35,169 bases of DNA, from NCBI GenBank assembly GCA_016281435.1, contig JAEEIQ010000109.1, positions 1-35,169 on the forward strand, given 5' to 3'. The DNA is from Bacteroidales bacterium (GTDB lineage: Bacteria > Bacteroidota > Bacteroidia > Bacteroidales > UBA932). Both the position numbers and the translations under genes were made by a program. Shown in pieces: positions 1 through 7,243 of the stretch (within the stretch, counting starts at the first letter, position 1; every line of letters begins with the position of its first letter). The notes under the pieces are model-generated. The model made no database searches, was not told where the DNA came from, and was given only the letters and a program-made list of their open reading frames with translations.

Positions 1-44
1 CTGATATTTGGCGATTGACGGCTAAGATAGTAAGCTTTTCCGTT

Positions 45-75
45 GGAGACAAGTCTTAAAGCTTGTCTCCTTTTT
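45..75 (+). terminator. Intrinsic terminator of a gene upstream of the window
   Basis: A perfect 9-bp inverted repeat (GGAGACAAG at 45-53, CTTGTCTCC at 62-70) is followed at once by TTTTTCTT. The T run lies only on the + strand side, so it ends a rightward transcript entering from outside the window. Between it and 200 there is no gene, only the 61-bp repeat described separately. Confidence 0.8.
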
Positions 76-132
76 CTTCCAACTTACTATTCAATCACTT
101 TTATATCAGTTGCATTTACAATTTGAATTCAA

Positions 133-193
133 GTCGAAATCGATGGAAGCGACTCTATTCAAATAGCTGCGGCAGAGGATATTAGCCGCCACG
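133..193. repeat. 61-bp dispersed repeat, copy 1
   Basis: This 61-bp stretch recurs at 15032-15092 with about 51 of 61 identical positions and no gaps. The best conserved parts are the block TCGATGGAAGCGACTCTATT and the end CCGCCACG. Here an 8-bp inverted repeat, ATTTGAAT (121-128) and ATTCAAAT (157-164), encloses its first half. It sits just behind the alkaline phosphatase gene. It has no recognisable coding capacity and its function is unknown. Confidence 0.7.
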
Positions 194-199
194 CAGAAA

Positions 200-1336
200 C
201 TACTTCAAAAGGCCCTTGATCTTGTTTGCCACGTCATTGTTCTGCTGGATGCAGGCGAAGTCGCGGGAGTGGGGCCCGTAGGCGAACAGGGGCACGAAGC
301 AGGGGGTGTGGCCCTTGCTCGAGAAGACGGCGGCGACGGTGCCGGGCTCCGGCTGGCCGCTCTTGAGGGTCATGCCGCCGGTCTCGTGGTCGGCGCTGAT
401 GACGACCAGCGTGTGGCCGTCCTTCTCGGCGAAGCGGATGGCAACCTCGATGGCCTTGTCGAAGTCGAGGGTCTCCCCGACGACTCCGTCAAGACGGTTG
501 CCGTGGGCCTCCTTGTCGATGCGGGCGCCTTCGACCATGAGGAAGAATCCCTTCTTGCTCTTCTTAGAGAGGAAGTCGATTGCCATCTGAGTGGTCTCAG
601 GAAGGTAGTTGCCCCTTTCGCCGACTTTCACGGTAGGAGGCAGGTAGAGCACCTTGTCGTCATCGTAATTGCCGGGTTCATAGACGACCTTGAACTTCTC
701 TTCTATGGCCTTGCGCGTGGCCTCATCCTGCTTATTGTACACCTTCCTGTCGCCGGCGGAGAGGAAACTCAGATAGCTGGAAGGAATGTCGCCCCAGATC
801 TCGGCGACCATCTTGCGGTTGGGCTGATGGGCAAAGAACGCCGCGGGGGTGGCTCCGTGCACGTCGTCCGTGGAGACGACGCCGGCTGCATAGCCCCTGG
901 GCACGACAGTCTCGGGAATGTTCTTGAGACGTTTGCCGTCAGGGCCGACGCCGAGATAGCGGTTGTTGGTCTTGCTGCCGGTGGCGTAGGCCGTTCCGGA
1001 CGCCGCCGAATCAGTCGTGAAGCTGTCCGCGGACTGGGTGCATACATAGCCCATCGAGCGGAGGTTCGTCATCGTGAGTTCTCCCCCGTTGGCATAGAAG
1101 GCGGAAGCCACGTGGCCGTTACCCATGCCGTCCCCTATCATCAGGATGACGTTGCGCACCTTGCCGTTGGTCCCGTCACATTTGAACGAGGGCGTGTAGG
1201 AGCCATGTTTCGTGATATTCGAAACAACGGCTTCGTTGCCGGAAACTTCTTTGCTGACAGCACCCAGGATGGGTTCCTGGGCAAAAAGGGTCGCCGCTGC
1301 TAACAGCAGGCCGAGAGAAATGAAGAACTTTTTCAT
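200..1336 (-). CDS. Alkaline phosphatase, exported
   Basis: A 378-aa phosphomonoesterase of the alkaline phosphatase superfamily with an N-terminal signal peptide (cleavage probably after the LFA near residue 19), so it acts in the periplasm or at the cell surface. Family motifs appear in order: MIGDGMG with the metal ligand Asp69, the nucleophile block TDSAASGTAYATG with Ser110, ATPAAFFAH, VEGARIDKEAHGN, the metal site ADHETGG, and the C-terminal GHTPCFVPLF. Length and motif order fit a complete enzyme. It starts one base after the C69 dipeptidase stop codon, so the two genes are surely cotranscribed and the promoter lies upstream of the dipeptidase. The substrate is unknown; the likely role is phosphate scavenging. 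Confidence 0.92.
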   Translation of the reverse strand: MKKFFISLGLLLAAATLFAQEPILGAVSKEVSGNEAVVSNITKHGSYTPSFKCDGTNGKVRNVILMIGDGMGNGHVASAFYANGGELTMTNLRSMGYVCTQSADSFTTDSAASGTAYATGSKTNNRYLGVGPDGKRLKNIPETVVPRGYAAGVVSTDDVHGATPAAFFAHQPNRKMVAEIWGDIPSSYLSFLSAGDRKVYNKQDEATRKAIEEKFKVVYEPGNYDDDKVLYLPPTVKVGERGNYLPETTQMAIDFLSKKSKKGFFLMVEGARIDKEAHGNRLDGVVGETLDFDKAIEVAIRFAEKDGHTLVVISADHETGGMTLKSGQPEPGTVAAVFSSKGHTPCFVPLFAYGPHSRDFACIQQNNDVANKIKGLLK

Positions 1337-1337
1337 T

Positions 1338-3047
1338 TTATCTTGATTCTAATACTTTACCATTGTCACGGGCGACGGCTTCCTTCCATTTCGCGGTGTA
1401 GCCCGGCTGCTCGAGGCCGTCGGGAATGCCTTCCGAGTACTCGGTATGGCGGAAACGGCCCTTTTCATCCTGGGCCTTGACATTGCCGTCTATGAACTTC
1501 ACCGTAAGGGTCTCCTCGAGATCCGTCCACTTGCGGAACTGATCCATGGCCGCCTTCAACGTAAACTTTGTCAAGCGTTTGCGGACGCGGCGCTCGGCGA
1601 AATTCCCGCCCTTGCCGAGCATCTTCGTAAGGCGGGCGTCCATTGCAGGGACCACGTCCGACATCATCTTGTACTCGAAATCGTCCACTTCGGCGCGGAC
1701 GAACGGGGCCATCGCGTCGTACATCCGGTAGCAGGCATTGGTGATGCGGTTGTTGATCCAGAACTGCGAGGTCGCGCTATAGTGCAACAGGTCCCCGTTG
1801 CCTTCACGAAGGCATTCCGGGACTTTCCGGGTGTTGACGTAGACGGGCGTGAGATAGGATGTCGCCGCATCGTCGCATCCGAACCAGAGGAGAGCCCCGA
1901 TGAGGTCGGGATAGGCTCCGCGGGCCTGGGCGACGAACCAGAAACCGGTCTGCTGGGTAGCTATGGCCCTTTCGTTGACGTACTTTTTCCCGTCAACCTC
2001 GAATCCCATCGGCCGCCAGCGGTAGGGGCAGGCGTTGCCACCGGCCCCGATGTCCTTCGTCATGTCCATGGGGGTCCCCTCGAAATGGTCGCGCATCACG
2101 TCCGCCACGGCCTTGACGCCGACCTTGCGGGATGGTTTCACGAAAAGGGGCATCTCCCCCTTGAGGTCGTAGCCCATGGCGTAGGGCAGCCAGTCGGAGG
2201 CGGGGCGGGTAATCTCCCGTCCGTCTTCCTGATATGTGAACATGCCGTCGCAGAGGATGTTGAATGCGCTCCAGGCGCGGGCGTCGCAGGCCCTGGCACC
2301 GCCGAAGTCGAGGGGGTTGTACGCGTCACGGAAGCTGAAGTCAGCGTCCTCGCCGTCGAACCAGCCCTGCTCCCGTGCAAAGCGGATCACGTCCGGGGCG
2401 AAGATGCAGTTCTCGGGATCATCCTGGGGGAAGCGGGTGATGCGGGCCTGGTTGGCGTGGGCGCAGATGTACCCGTCGGGGATGCGCCTGGCGACCCAGA
2501 CTATGCCCTTGTCCTTCGGGCCCTTGCCGACCAGGTCCATGATCCAGGCTTCCTGCGTGTCCGCGATGGAGAAGGTCTCCCCTTCCGAAGGATAGCCGTA
2601 TTCGTTCGCAAGGCTGACTATGGTTTCGATGGCCTCACGCGCGGTGCGGGCCCGCTGCAGGGTGATGTAGATGAGGGAGCCGTAGTCCATGATTCCTTTC
2701 GGGTCGACCTGCTCTTCACGGCCGCCCCAGGTGGTCTCGCCTATGATGAGCTGGTGCTCGTTCATGTTCCCGACCGTCTGGAAAGTATGGGGGACCTGGG
2801 CTATCTTGCCGAGCGGCTTGGCGGTGTCCCATTCCGTGATGCGGAGCTTGGAACCCTTCTTCCAGTCGGCCGCCTTCTTCATGTACAGCTCGCCGAAAAG
2901 CCAGTGCGAATCGGCGGCGTAGGAGACCATTACCGAACCGTCGGCGCTCGCCCCTTTGGTGACTATGACGTTGCTGCAGGCCTCGCTGCGGAGGGCGCCT
3001 CCGAAAAGAAGTGCAGCCGCAGTGAGTATCAAGAGAGCTTTTCTCAT
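1338..3047 (-). CDS. C69-family dipeptidase, exported
   Basis: A 569-aa Ntn-hydrolase of peptidase family C69 (dipeptidase A type). A hydrophobic signal sequence (1-23) is followed directly by Cys24 in the context SEACSNVIVTKGASADGS. In this family the cysteine freed by removal of the preceding segment is the catalytic N-terminal nucleophile, so export and activation may coincide. Downstream blocks such as IIGETTWGG and QRARTAREAIE are typical. It is the first gene of a two-gene operon with the alkaline phosphatase; the stop and the next ATG are one base apart. A TATATTTG -7 box lies about 40 bases upstream of the start. It probably releases dipeptides for uptake. Confidence 0.9.
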   Translation of the reverse strand: MRKALLILTAAALLFGGALRSEACSNVIVTKGASADGSVMVSYAADSHWLFGELYMKKAADWKKGSKLRITEWDTAKPLGKIAQVPHTFQTVGNMNEHQLIIGETTWGGREEQVDPKGIMDYGSLIYITLQRARTAREAIETIVSLANEYGYPSEGETFSIADTQEAWIMDLVGKGPKDKGIVWVARRIPDGYICAHANQARITRFPQDDPENCIFAPDVIRFAREQGWFDGEDADFSFRDAYNPLDFGGARACDARAWSAFNILCDGMFTYQEDGREITRPASDWLPYAMGYDLKGEMPLFVKPSRKVGVKAVADVMRDHFEGTPMDMTKDIGAGGNACPYRWRPMGFEVDGKKYVNERAIATQQTGFWFVAQARGAYPDLIGALLWFGCDDAATSYLTPVYVNTRKVPECLREGNGDLLHYSATSQFWINNRITNACYRMYDAMAPFVRAEVDDFEYKMMSDVVPAMDARLTKMLGKGGNFAERRVRKRLTKFTLKAAMDQFRKWTDLEETLTVKFIDGNVKAQDEKGRFRHTEYSEGIPDGLEQPGYTAKWKEAVARDNGKVLESR

Positions 3048-3069
3048 TTGCCTTTTATCATTAAATGAT

Positions 3070-3077
3070 TAATTTTG
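3070..3077 (+). promoter_or_regulatory. -7 box (TAATTTTG) of the small exported protein/pheS unit
   Basis: TAATTTTG matches the Bacteroidota -7 consensus TAnnTTTG. Transcription would start near 3081, three bases before a GTG in frame with the small exported protein. This decides that start, because the in-frame TTG at 3075 lies inside the -7 box. Confidence 0.5.
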
Positions 3078-3083
3078 CAATTT

Positions 3084-3494
3084 GTGAACTACAAATATAT
3101 AAAAATAATCTTGATCCTTTCACTGTGCCTGCCGCTTTGCCTGCGGGCCCAGAACCCGAATCAGCAGCAGCAGGACAAGAAGTTGCAGGAGAATATCGAC
3201 GAGCAGATCGACCGCTACACAGAGCTCCTCAAGCTGGAGCCCTGGCAGGTCTTCTACGTCGATTCCATCCTCAACCACGACTTCAAGGCGATGCAGGCGG
3301 AGATGATGTCCCTGAATTCGTCAAGAGTCTCGAACACAGACCTTTATCAGTTCGTGCAGGACAAGTGGATGGAAAAGATTTATTCCAGTTTCCGGAAGGT
3401 GCTGAACGACGGGCAGTGGGCCCGTTTCCTCAAGACCGGCGGAAGCAAGGACAAGAAGGCCCGGGACAAGCGGGCGGAAAAACGAAACCGTTGA
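3084..3494 (+). CDS. Small exported protein of unknown function
   Basis: About 136 aa from the GTG start chosen here. A signal peptide (residues 1-23, ending CLRAQ) is followed by a Gln-rich stretch, then a charged, helix-prone region (KLQENIDEQIDRYTELLKLE) and a very basic tail (KDKKARDKRAEKRNR). No domain is recognised. The body, with pattern KLEPWQVFYVDSILNHDF and later LNDGQWARFLKTG, resembles small periplasmic Bacteroidales proteins built of paired helices with LxxxQxxxY-like elements, a weak analogy. Its stop is one base before the pheS ATG, so it is cotranscribed with pheS. The start is uncertain: the longer frame begins with a TTG inside the predicted -7 box. Confidence 0.7.
   Translation: MNYKYIKIILILSLCLPLCLRAQNPNQQQQDKKLQENIDEQIDRYTELLKLEPWQVFYVDSILNHDFKAMQAEMMSLNSSRVSNTDLYQFVQDKWMEKIYSSFRKVLNDGQWARFLKTGGSKDKKARDKRAEKRNR
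3092..3099 (-). promoter_or_regulatory. -7 box (TATATTTG) of the dipeptidase/phosphatase operon
   Basis: Read on the minus strand this is TATATTTG, a full match to TAnnTTTG. It would start transcription near 3088, about 40 bases before the dipeptidase ATG. No clear -33 TTTG was seen. It overlaps the region of the divergent + strand promoter. Confidence 0.5.
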
Positions 3495-3495
3495 A

Positions 3496-4533
3496 ATGAA
3501 AAGAGAAGACATCGAGAAACTGCGCGCCGAGATTGAAGCGCTGAAGTGCAAGTCGCAGAAAGAGATAGAAGAAGCCCGCGTCCGCTACCTCGGAAAGAAG
3601 GGCGAGATCACCGCACTGTTCGACGAATTCCGCACCATCGACAGGGATCTCAAGCGGGAGTTCGGCAAGACCCTCAACGAACTCAAGCAGACCGCCCAGT
3701 CCAAGATCGAGGAGATGAAGGCCCTGGTCGGCTTCGCCGGCGAGGACAAGGGTTCAGCGCAGGATCTCACGATGCCCGGAGTGCCATTCGAGCTGGGCTC
3801 GCGCCATCCCGTTTCCATAGTGCGCCAGGAGATCGTCGATATATTCCGCAAGTTCGGCTACGACGTCGCGGAAGGCCCCGAGATCGAGGACGACTACCAT
3901 GTCTTCGAGGCCCTGAACTTCCCTCCCAACCATCCGGCCAGGGACATGCAGGACACCTTCTTCGTGTCCGCGGGACACCTCAACCCCCTGCTGCTCCGCA
4001 CCCACACCTCCAGCGTGCAGGTCCGGGCGATGGAGACCCTGCCCCTGCCCATACGCGTGATCTGCCCGGGCCGCGTTTTCCGCAACGAAGCCATCAGCGC
4101 CCGCGCGCATTGCATATTCCACCAGGTCGAAGGCCTCTACATCGACGAAAACGTGACCTTCGCCGACCTCAAGCAGGCCATCCTGCTGTTCGCCCGCGAG
4201 ATGTTCGGGCCCGACACGCAGATCCGCATGCGCCCTTCCTACTTCCCCTTCACCGAGCCTTCATCGGAAGTCGACGTCAGCTGCAATATCTGCGGCGGCA
4301 AGGGCTGCAACATCTGCAAGGGCACCGGCTGGCTCGAGATCCTCGGCTGCGGCATGGTGGACCCGAACGTCCTGAAGGCGTCCGGAATCGATCCTGACAA
4401 GTACAGCGGATTTGCTTTCGGCATGGGTCTCGAAAGGATAGCGATGCTGAAGTGGCAGGTCAACGACCTTCGCCACTACTTCGAGAACGACCTGCGGTTC
4501 CTGCGCGAGTTCGCTACGGCCCCGGAAGTCTAG
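3496..4533 (+). CDS. pheS: Phenylalanyl-tRNA synthetase alpha subunit
   Basis: A 345-aa class II aminoacyl-tRNA synthetase subunit, which charges tRNA-Phe together with PheT (not in the window). An N-terminal coiled-coil (about 1-85) is followed by the catalytic core: motif 1 region with HPARDMQDTFF, motif 2 with GRVFRNE, and motif 3 GFAFGMGLERIAML near the C-terminus. A Cys-rich insert, CNICGGKGCNICKGTGW, has the look of the CxxC-bearing insert common in Bacteroidota PheS. Length is normal. It follows the small exported protein by one base and ends two bases from the end of the convergent acyltransferase gene. No terminator separates them. Confidence 0.97.
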   Translation: MKREDIEKLRAEIEALKCKSQKEIEEARVRYLGKKGEITALFDEFRTIDRDLKREFGKTLNELKQTAQSKIEEMKALVGFAGEDKGSAQDLTMPGVPFELGSRHPVSIVRQEIVDIFRKFGYDVAEGPEIEDDYHVFEALNFPPNHPARDMQDTFFVSAGHLNPLLLRTHTSSVQVRAMETLPLPIRVICPGRVFRNEAISARAHCIFHQVEGLYIDENVTFADLKQAILLFAREMFGPDTQIRMRPSYFPFTEPSSEVDVSCNICGGKGCNICKGTGWLEILGCGMVDPNVLKASGIDPDKYSGFAFGMGLERIAMLKWQVNDLRHYFENDLRFLREFATAPEV

Positions 4534-4535
4534 GC

Positions 4536-5624
4536 CTACAGCCTGATGAAAATCTTTTTCCTGTAAAGCGGCAGCGTCAGCAGGAAAATGAAGCCTACGT
4601 ATATGAGCGCGTAGGCAAGGGACCCGCCGTATGGTCCGAAGACCGGCTCGAGGACCTGTCCGTACAGGAATTTCTTCACACCCCATGTGCGGATGAGCGG
4701 GCTGAACAGTCCAGCCAGGGCATAGGAGACGATGGCGTTCGTGCCGAAGACCTTGAAGAAGCCTGTCCATTTCTGCCAGCCGCGTATGTCGATTATTTCA
4801 ATGAGCAGCCCGAGAAGGAGCGAGGCCGCCCCGCATGTCACCAGCATGTAGGACGAGGTCCATATCTTCTTGTTGATGGGATCGAGATACTGCAGCAGGT
4901 AGCCGGCGAAGAGCAGCGAGGCCCCGAACACGGCGAGCTTCCGGACACGGTCTTCGTTGGCCGGATTGTCGACTATGAGCCGGCCGGCAAAGGTACCCAG
5001 GAGAACATGGGCGGTGCAGAAGACGGTGCCGAGCAGGGACTGGTTCTCAAAGGGGAAGCTGCCGCCCTTGACGGGCTGGGAGATCATGTGGCCGGGACCG
5101 AGGATGGCGCAGTCGATGCGCGCCAGAAGGTTGTCCGCCGAGCAGACATAGCCGCCAAAGCACTGCAGGATGGCGACATATACGGCCATCAGGCCGAAGG
5201 CTATGGGCAGATGGGCCTTCTTCGGGACATAAAGGAAGATCAGCGCGCCGACGCAGTAGACCAGGGCCAGCCTCTGGAGCACGCCCATGATGCGCCAGTT
5301 CCCGATGGTGAGGGTCCCGCCGATGAGCTTGCTGAAGTTGCTTAGGAATACGCCAAGCACGAAGATAAGCACGGTCCTTCGGAAGATTTTCCAAAGCGCC
5401 CTGGATTCCTGCCCCGCGAACTTGCGCAGCGAGAAGCAGATCGCCACTCCCATGATGAACATGAAGAAGGGATAGGCCAGGTCCGTAGGGGTCAGCCCGT
5501 TCCATACAGCATGCTTGAGCGGTGCGAATACCTTCCCGCCGCCGGGGTTGTTGAACATGATCATCGCCGCAATTGCGATTCCCCTCATCACGTCGAGGGC
5601 CTGGAGCCGGTTCTGCGTTGCCAT
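4536..5624 (-). CDS. Membrane acyltransferase of the DUF5009/HGSNAT-like family
   Basis: A 362-aa polytopic inner-membrane protein with about ten hydrophobic helices and almost no soluble domain. The N-terminus RLQALDVMRGIAIAAMIMFN and the motif GVLQRLALVY are characteristic of the family that includes heparan-alpha-glucosaminide N-acetyltransferase and NagX (DUF5009/DUF1624). These proteins are thought to move acetyl groups across the membrane onto sugars. It starts three bases after the stop of the upstream sialidase-fold gene, so both form one minus-strand operon. That pairing suggests handling of an amino sugar or sialylated glycan, but the substrate is an inference. Confidence 0.83.
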   Translation of the reverse strand: MATQNRLQALDVMRGIAIAAMIMFNNPGGGKVFAPLKHAVWNGLTPTDLAYPFFMFIMGVAICFSLRKFAGQESRALWKIFRRTVLIFVLGVFLSNFSKLIGGTLTIGNWRIMGVLQRLALVYCVGALIFLYVPKKAHLPIAFGLMAVYVAILQCFGGYVCSADNLLARIDCAILGPGHMISQPVKGGSFPFENQSLLGTVFCTAHVLLGTFAGRLIVDNPANEDRVRKLAVFGASLLFAGYLLQYLDPINKKIWTSSYMLVTCGAASLLLGLLIEIIDIRGWQKWTGFFKVFGTNAIVSYALAGLFSPLIRTWGVKKFLYGQVLEPVFGPYGGSLAYALIYVGFIFLLTLPLYRKKIFIRL

Positions 5625-5627
5625 ATG

Positions 5628-6677
5628 CTAAATGCTTTCAATGGGTATGCGCGCAAGGTAGATTCCAGCGCGGGGGCGGCCGTCCGGCCATTTCAGTTCA
5701 TGGGAAGAATAGTACACCACCCAGAGCTCGTCCTTCACGACCATGAAGCCGGGATAGCTGTTGTCGCCGCCCGAAGGGAGGACCCGCCAGGGGGTGAAAT
5801 CTCCGTCCGGATCCCCCTTCCAGAGGTACGTGCGATGGATCCCGTCGGTATAGTCGCGTCCGCCGGCTACGACGGTGCCGTTTTCAAGGATAATGAAATC
5901 GGGGCCTCCGACCTGGAAGTCAAGGGGCTTGACATCCCAGTCGATATATGGCGGGCGGCTCACGCCCCAGCAGGCCATCTTGTCGCCGGCATCCCGCCTC
6001 AGGAACATGAGCATCCTGCCGTCGGGAAGGAAACGCAGGGTCGCTTCGTTCGGAAAGCCCTGGGCCTCGATATCCGTGACCCTTTCGTAGTTTATGCCGT
6101 CGGAGGTCCGCATGAGCGTGACATAGCCGCTTTCCCTTCCCCAGTAGGCAATGGTGTACCCGCAGGAGGAGGCCTTGTCCCAGGTGACGCGCCATATCCA
6201 AGCACCGGCATCTTCCCTGCTTCCGGGTTTCGGGGACGGCAGGACGGTAGCCTCAGGTTCGGAGAAGTGCCGCCCGTCGCTGCTGAACGAGACCTGGGGC
6301 TGGCGGGAGACGAGTTTGCGCTTCCTGTACACGGAACCGCCTATCGTCACCATCAGTTTCCCGTCCGGAGTAACGGATAGTTTGGGGTCGCGAAGGTCGT
6401 AGCCTTCCTTTTCCAGGAGGACCACGCTCTTCCACTTCCGGCCGTCACGGGAGCGCAGGATGCGGATCTTGCCGGCCGCCTCACCCTTGCTGTCGAAAAT
6501 GTGGCTTTCGCCTTCGCGGAAGGTGACGTAGTAGCAGCGTCCGTATTTTATTATTGATGGAAAAGCGCTGTAGGCATTGTCCCAAATGCACTGCACGTCG
6601 CCGTCAAAGACCGTGACGTCGTGGGCGGGGATCCCGGCCAGAAGCGCCGCCAGAAAAGCAAAAACAAGTCCTCTCAT
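5628..6677 (-). CDS. Sialidase-fold (BNR/Asp-box) exported protein
   Basis: A 349-aa protein with a short signal peptide (1-18) and a beta-propeller pattern of repeated strands. Asp-box-like units can be seen, for example SRDGRKW near residue 77, SSDGRHF near 133 and TSDGINY near 191. The N-terminal AFPSIIKYGRCYYVTFREG resembles the segment before the first arginine of sialidase-like enzymes. It is usually annotated as exo-alpha-sialidase or glycoside hydrolase, but the complete Arg triad, Asp and Tyr/Glu set was not confirmed, so activity is uncertain. It is the first gene of the operon with the DUF5009-type acyltransferase. Its ATG is only 1-2 bases from the predicted transcription start. 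Confidence 0.72.
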   Translation of the reverse strand: MRGLVFAFLAALLAGIPAHDVTVFDGDVQCIWDNAYSAFPSIIKYGRCYYVTFREGESHIFDSKGEAAGKIRILRSRDGRKWKSVVLLEKEGYDLRDPKLSVTPDGKLMVTIGGSVYRKRKLVSRQPQVSFSSDGRHFSEPEATVLPSPKPGSREDAGAWIWRVTWDKASSCGYTIAYWGRESGYVTLMRTSDGINYERVTDIEAQGFPNEATLRFLPDGRMLMFLRRDAGDKMACWGVSRPPYIDWDVKPLDFQVGGPDFIILENGTVVAGGRDYTDGIHRTYLWKGDPDGDFTPWRVLPSGGDNSYPGFMVVKDELWVVYYSSHELKWPDGRPRAGIYLARIPIESI

Positions 6678-6682
6678 AGAGA

Positions 6683-6690
6683 CAAAGATA
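6683..6690 (-). promoter_or_regulatory. -7 box (TATCTTTG) of the sialidase-fold operon
   Basis: Minus-strand TATCTTTG, a full match to TAnnTTTG, lies five bases upstream of the ATG at 6677. Transcription would begin at about 6679, giving an almost leaderless mRNA. No good -33 element is visible. Confidence 0.5.
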
Positions 6691-6709
6691 AGAAGAAATT
6701 AAAGAAATT

Positions 6710-6740
6710 TTTGCAGATTTGATTTTTCGTAGTATATTTG
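6710..6740 (+). promoter_or_regulatory. Promoter of the structured RNA/tRNA-Gly transcript
   Basis: TTTG (6710-6713), 19 bases, then TATATTTG (6733-6740): both elements and the spacing fit the Bacteroidota housekeeping consensus. The predicted start, near 6744, coincides with the first base of a UUCG-capped hairpin (6745-6758), so the transcript begins with RNA structure. Confidence 0.75.
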
Positions 6741-6744
6741 CAGT

Positions 6745-6837
6745 CCCGTTTCGACGGGTTCTTTGGAAATTGTGTGGGGAAGGCGGAATCCTTGAGCCTG
6801 GACTTCGGTCCCTCAGGGATGCACGATTTCCAAAGAA
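6745..6837 (+). ncRNA. Structured RNA upstream of tRNA-Gly, motif copy A
   Basis: No protein is apparent, but the folding potential is strong. A small hairpin CCCGT-TTCG-ACGGG (6745-6758) is followed by a 17-bp helix pairing 6759-6775 with 6821-6837; its core TTCTTTGGAAAT/ATTTCCAAAGAA is perfect over 12 bp. Inside, a 12-base bulge on the 5' side only (GGGGAAGGCGGA, 6776-6787) leads to a second helix (ATCCTTGAG 6788-6796 with CTCAGGGAT 6812-6820) capped by GGAC-TTCG-GTCC. The tRNA begins five bases later, so this is either a 5' leader cut off by RNase P or a separate small RNA. The same topology and bulge sequence recur at 23406-23460. No known RNA family was recognised. Confidence 0.6.
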
Positions 6838-6842
6838 TTTCT

Positions 6843-6915
6843 GCGGAAATAGCTCAGTTGGTAGAGCGCAACCTTGCCAAGGTTGAGGTCGCGGGTCCGA
6901 ATCCCGTTTTCCGCT
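6843..6915 (+). tRNA. tRNA-Gly (anticodon GCC)
   Basis: A complete 73-base cloverleaf: acceptor GCGGAAA/TTTCCGC, D arm GCTC-AGTTGGTA-GAGC, anticodon stem CAACC/GGTTG with loop TTGCCAA (anticodon GCC), variable loop AGGTC, T stem GCGGG/CCCGT, discriminator T. CCA is not encoded. The T loop reads TCCGAAT, with C where the near-universal T55 (pseudouridine) is expected, at 6897. It is read from the promoter at 6710-6740 and ended by the terminator at 6927. Confidence 0.96.
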
Positions 6916-6919
6916 CAAC

Positions 6920-7038
6920 GGTTTGAAGCCTGGTGCAACGCACCGGGCTTTTTTGGTACCCGGCCGTCGAAAGCTTGCTTTCGCAAGGCCGGGTGCCGGA
7001 AAAGCCCTGAGCAGCCTGCGGCTGCGAGGCTTCAAACC
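6920..7038. repeat. Large compound palindrome behind tRNA-Gly
   Basis: An outer perfect 12-bp inverted repeat (GGTTTGAAGCCT 6920-6931, AGGCTTCAAACC 7027-7038) encloses a near-continuous long hairpin at 6945-7007: GGGCTTTT with AAAAGCCC, then 6953-6965 with 6987-6999 (13 pairs including G-T wobbles), then CGAAAG-CTTG-CTTTCG. The outer left arm and inner left arm both overlap the tRNA terminator, so the two folds compete. The 15-mer GCAGCCTGCGGCTGC at 7014-7028 also has a reverse-complement copy about 40 bases further on. From 7041 to 7180 I see only GC-rich sequence with a GCGCCGCGG direct repeat. Confidence 0.65.
6927..6954 (+). terminator. Intrinsic terminator after tRNA-Gly
   Basis: GCCTGGTGC (6928-6936), loop AAC, GCACCGGGC (6940-6948), followed by TTTTTT. 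A strong hairpin with one wobble-like G-T pair, 12 bases behind the tRNA. Confidence 0.85.
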
Positions 7039-7183
7039 ATTGAGCCCCCTCCCCCAGGGATAGCGCAAGCAGCCGCAGGCTGCGCCGCGGCATCCCGCCC
7101 CGCCCCAGCCATGCACCCCGCGCCGCGGGATCCAGCCCGCCCGTTCCGCTGCACCAAAATGTCGTTATGGTCGGGTTTTACTG

Positions 7184-7214
7184 TTGCATATTTCGCTGAG
7201 TAATATTATTTTTG
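7184..7214 (+). promoter_or_regulatory. Promoter of the 39-aa small ORF
   Basis: TTG (7184-7186), 20 bases, TATTTTTG (7207-7214), a full match to TAnnTTTG with correct spacing. Predicted start near 7218, about 26 bases before the small ORF's ATG. Confidence 0.6.
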
Positions 7215-7243
7215 GTCCCAAACAGATTAATAGGTAGATAGCA

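Noticed and set aside
269..1303. Long + strand ORF opposite the alkaline phosphatase (344 aa), and similar ones at 1446-3068, 17742-20066 and 24914-26995
   Set aside because: They mirror real genes on the other strand. GC-rich codon third positions leave antisense frames open; their proteins have no signals, domains or plausible composition.
4290..4345. CxxC-type Cys cluster in PheS as an unusual metal-binding insertion
   Set aside because: From memory this insert is usual in Bacteroidota PheS, so it is a lineage trait and not an anomaly.
4534..4535. Two-base gap between convergent pheS and the acyltransferase gene as evidence of a misassembly or fusion
   Set aside because: Both proteins are complete with normal ends; tight convergence without a terminator is common.
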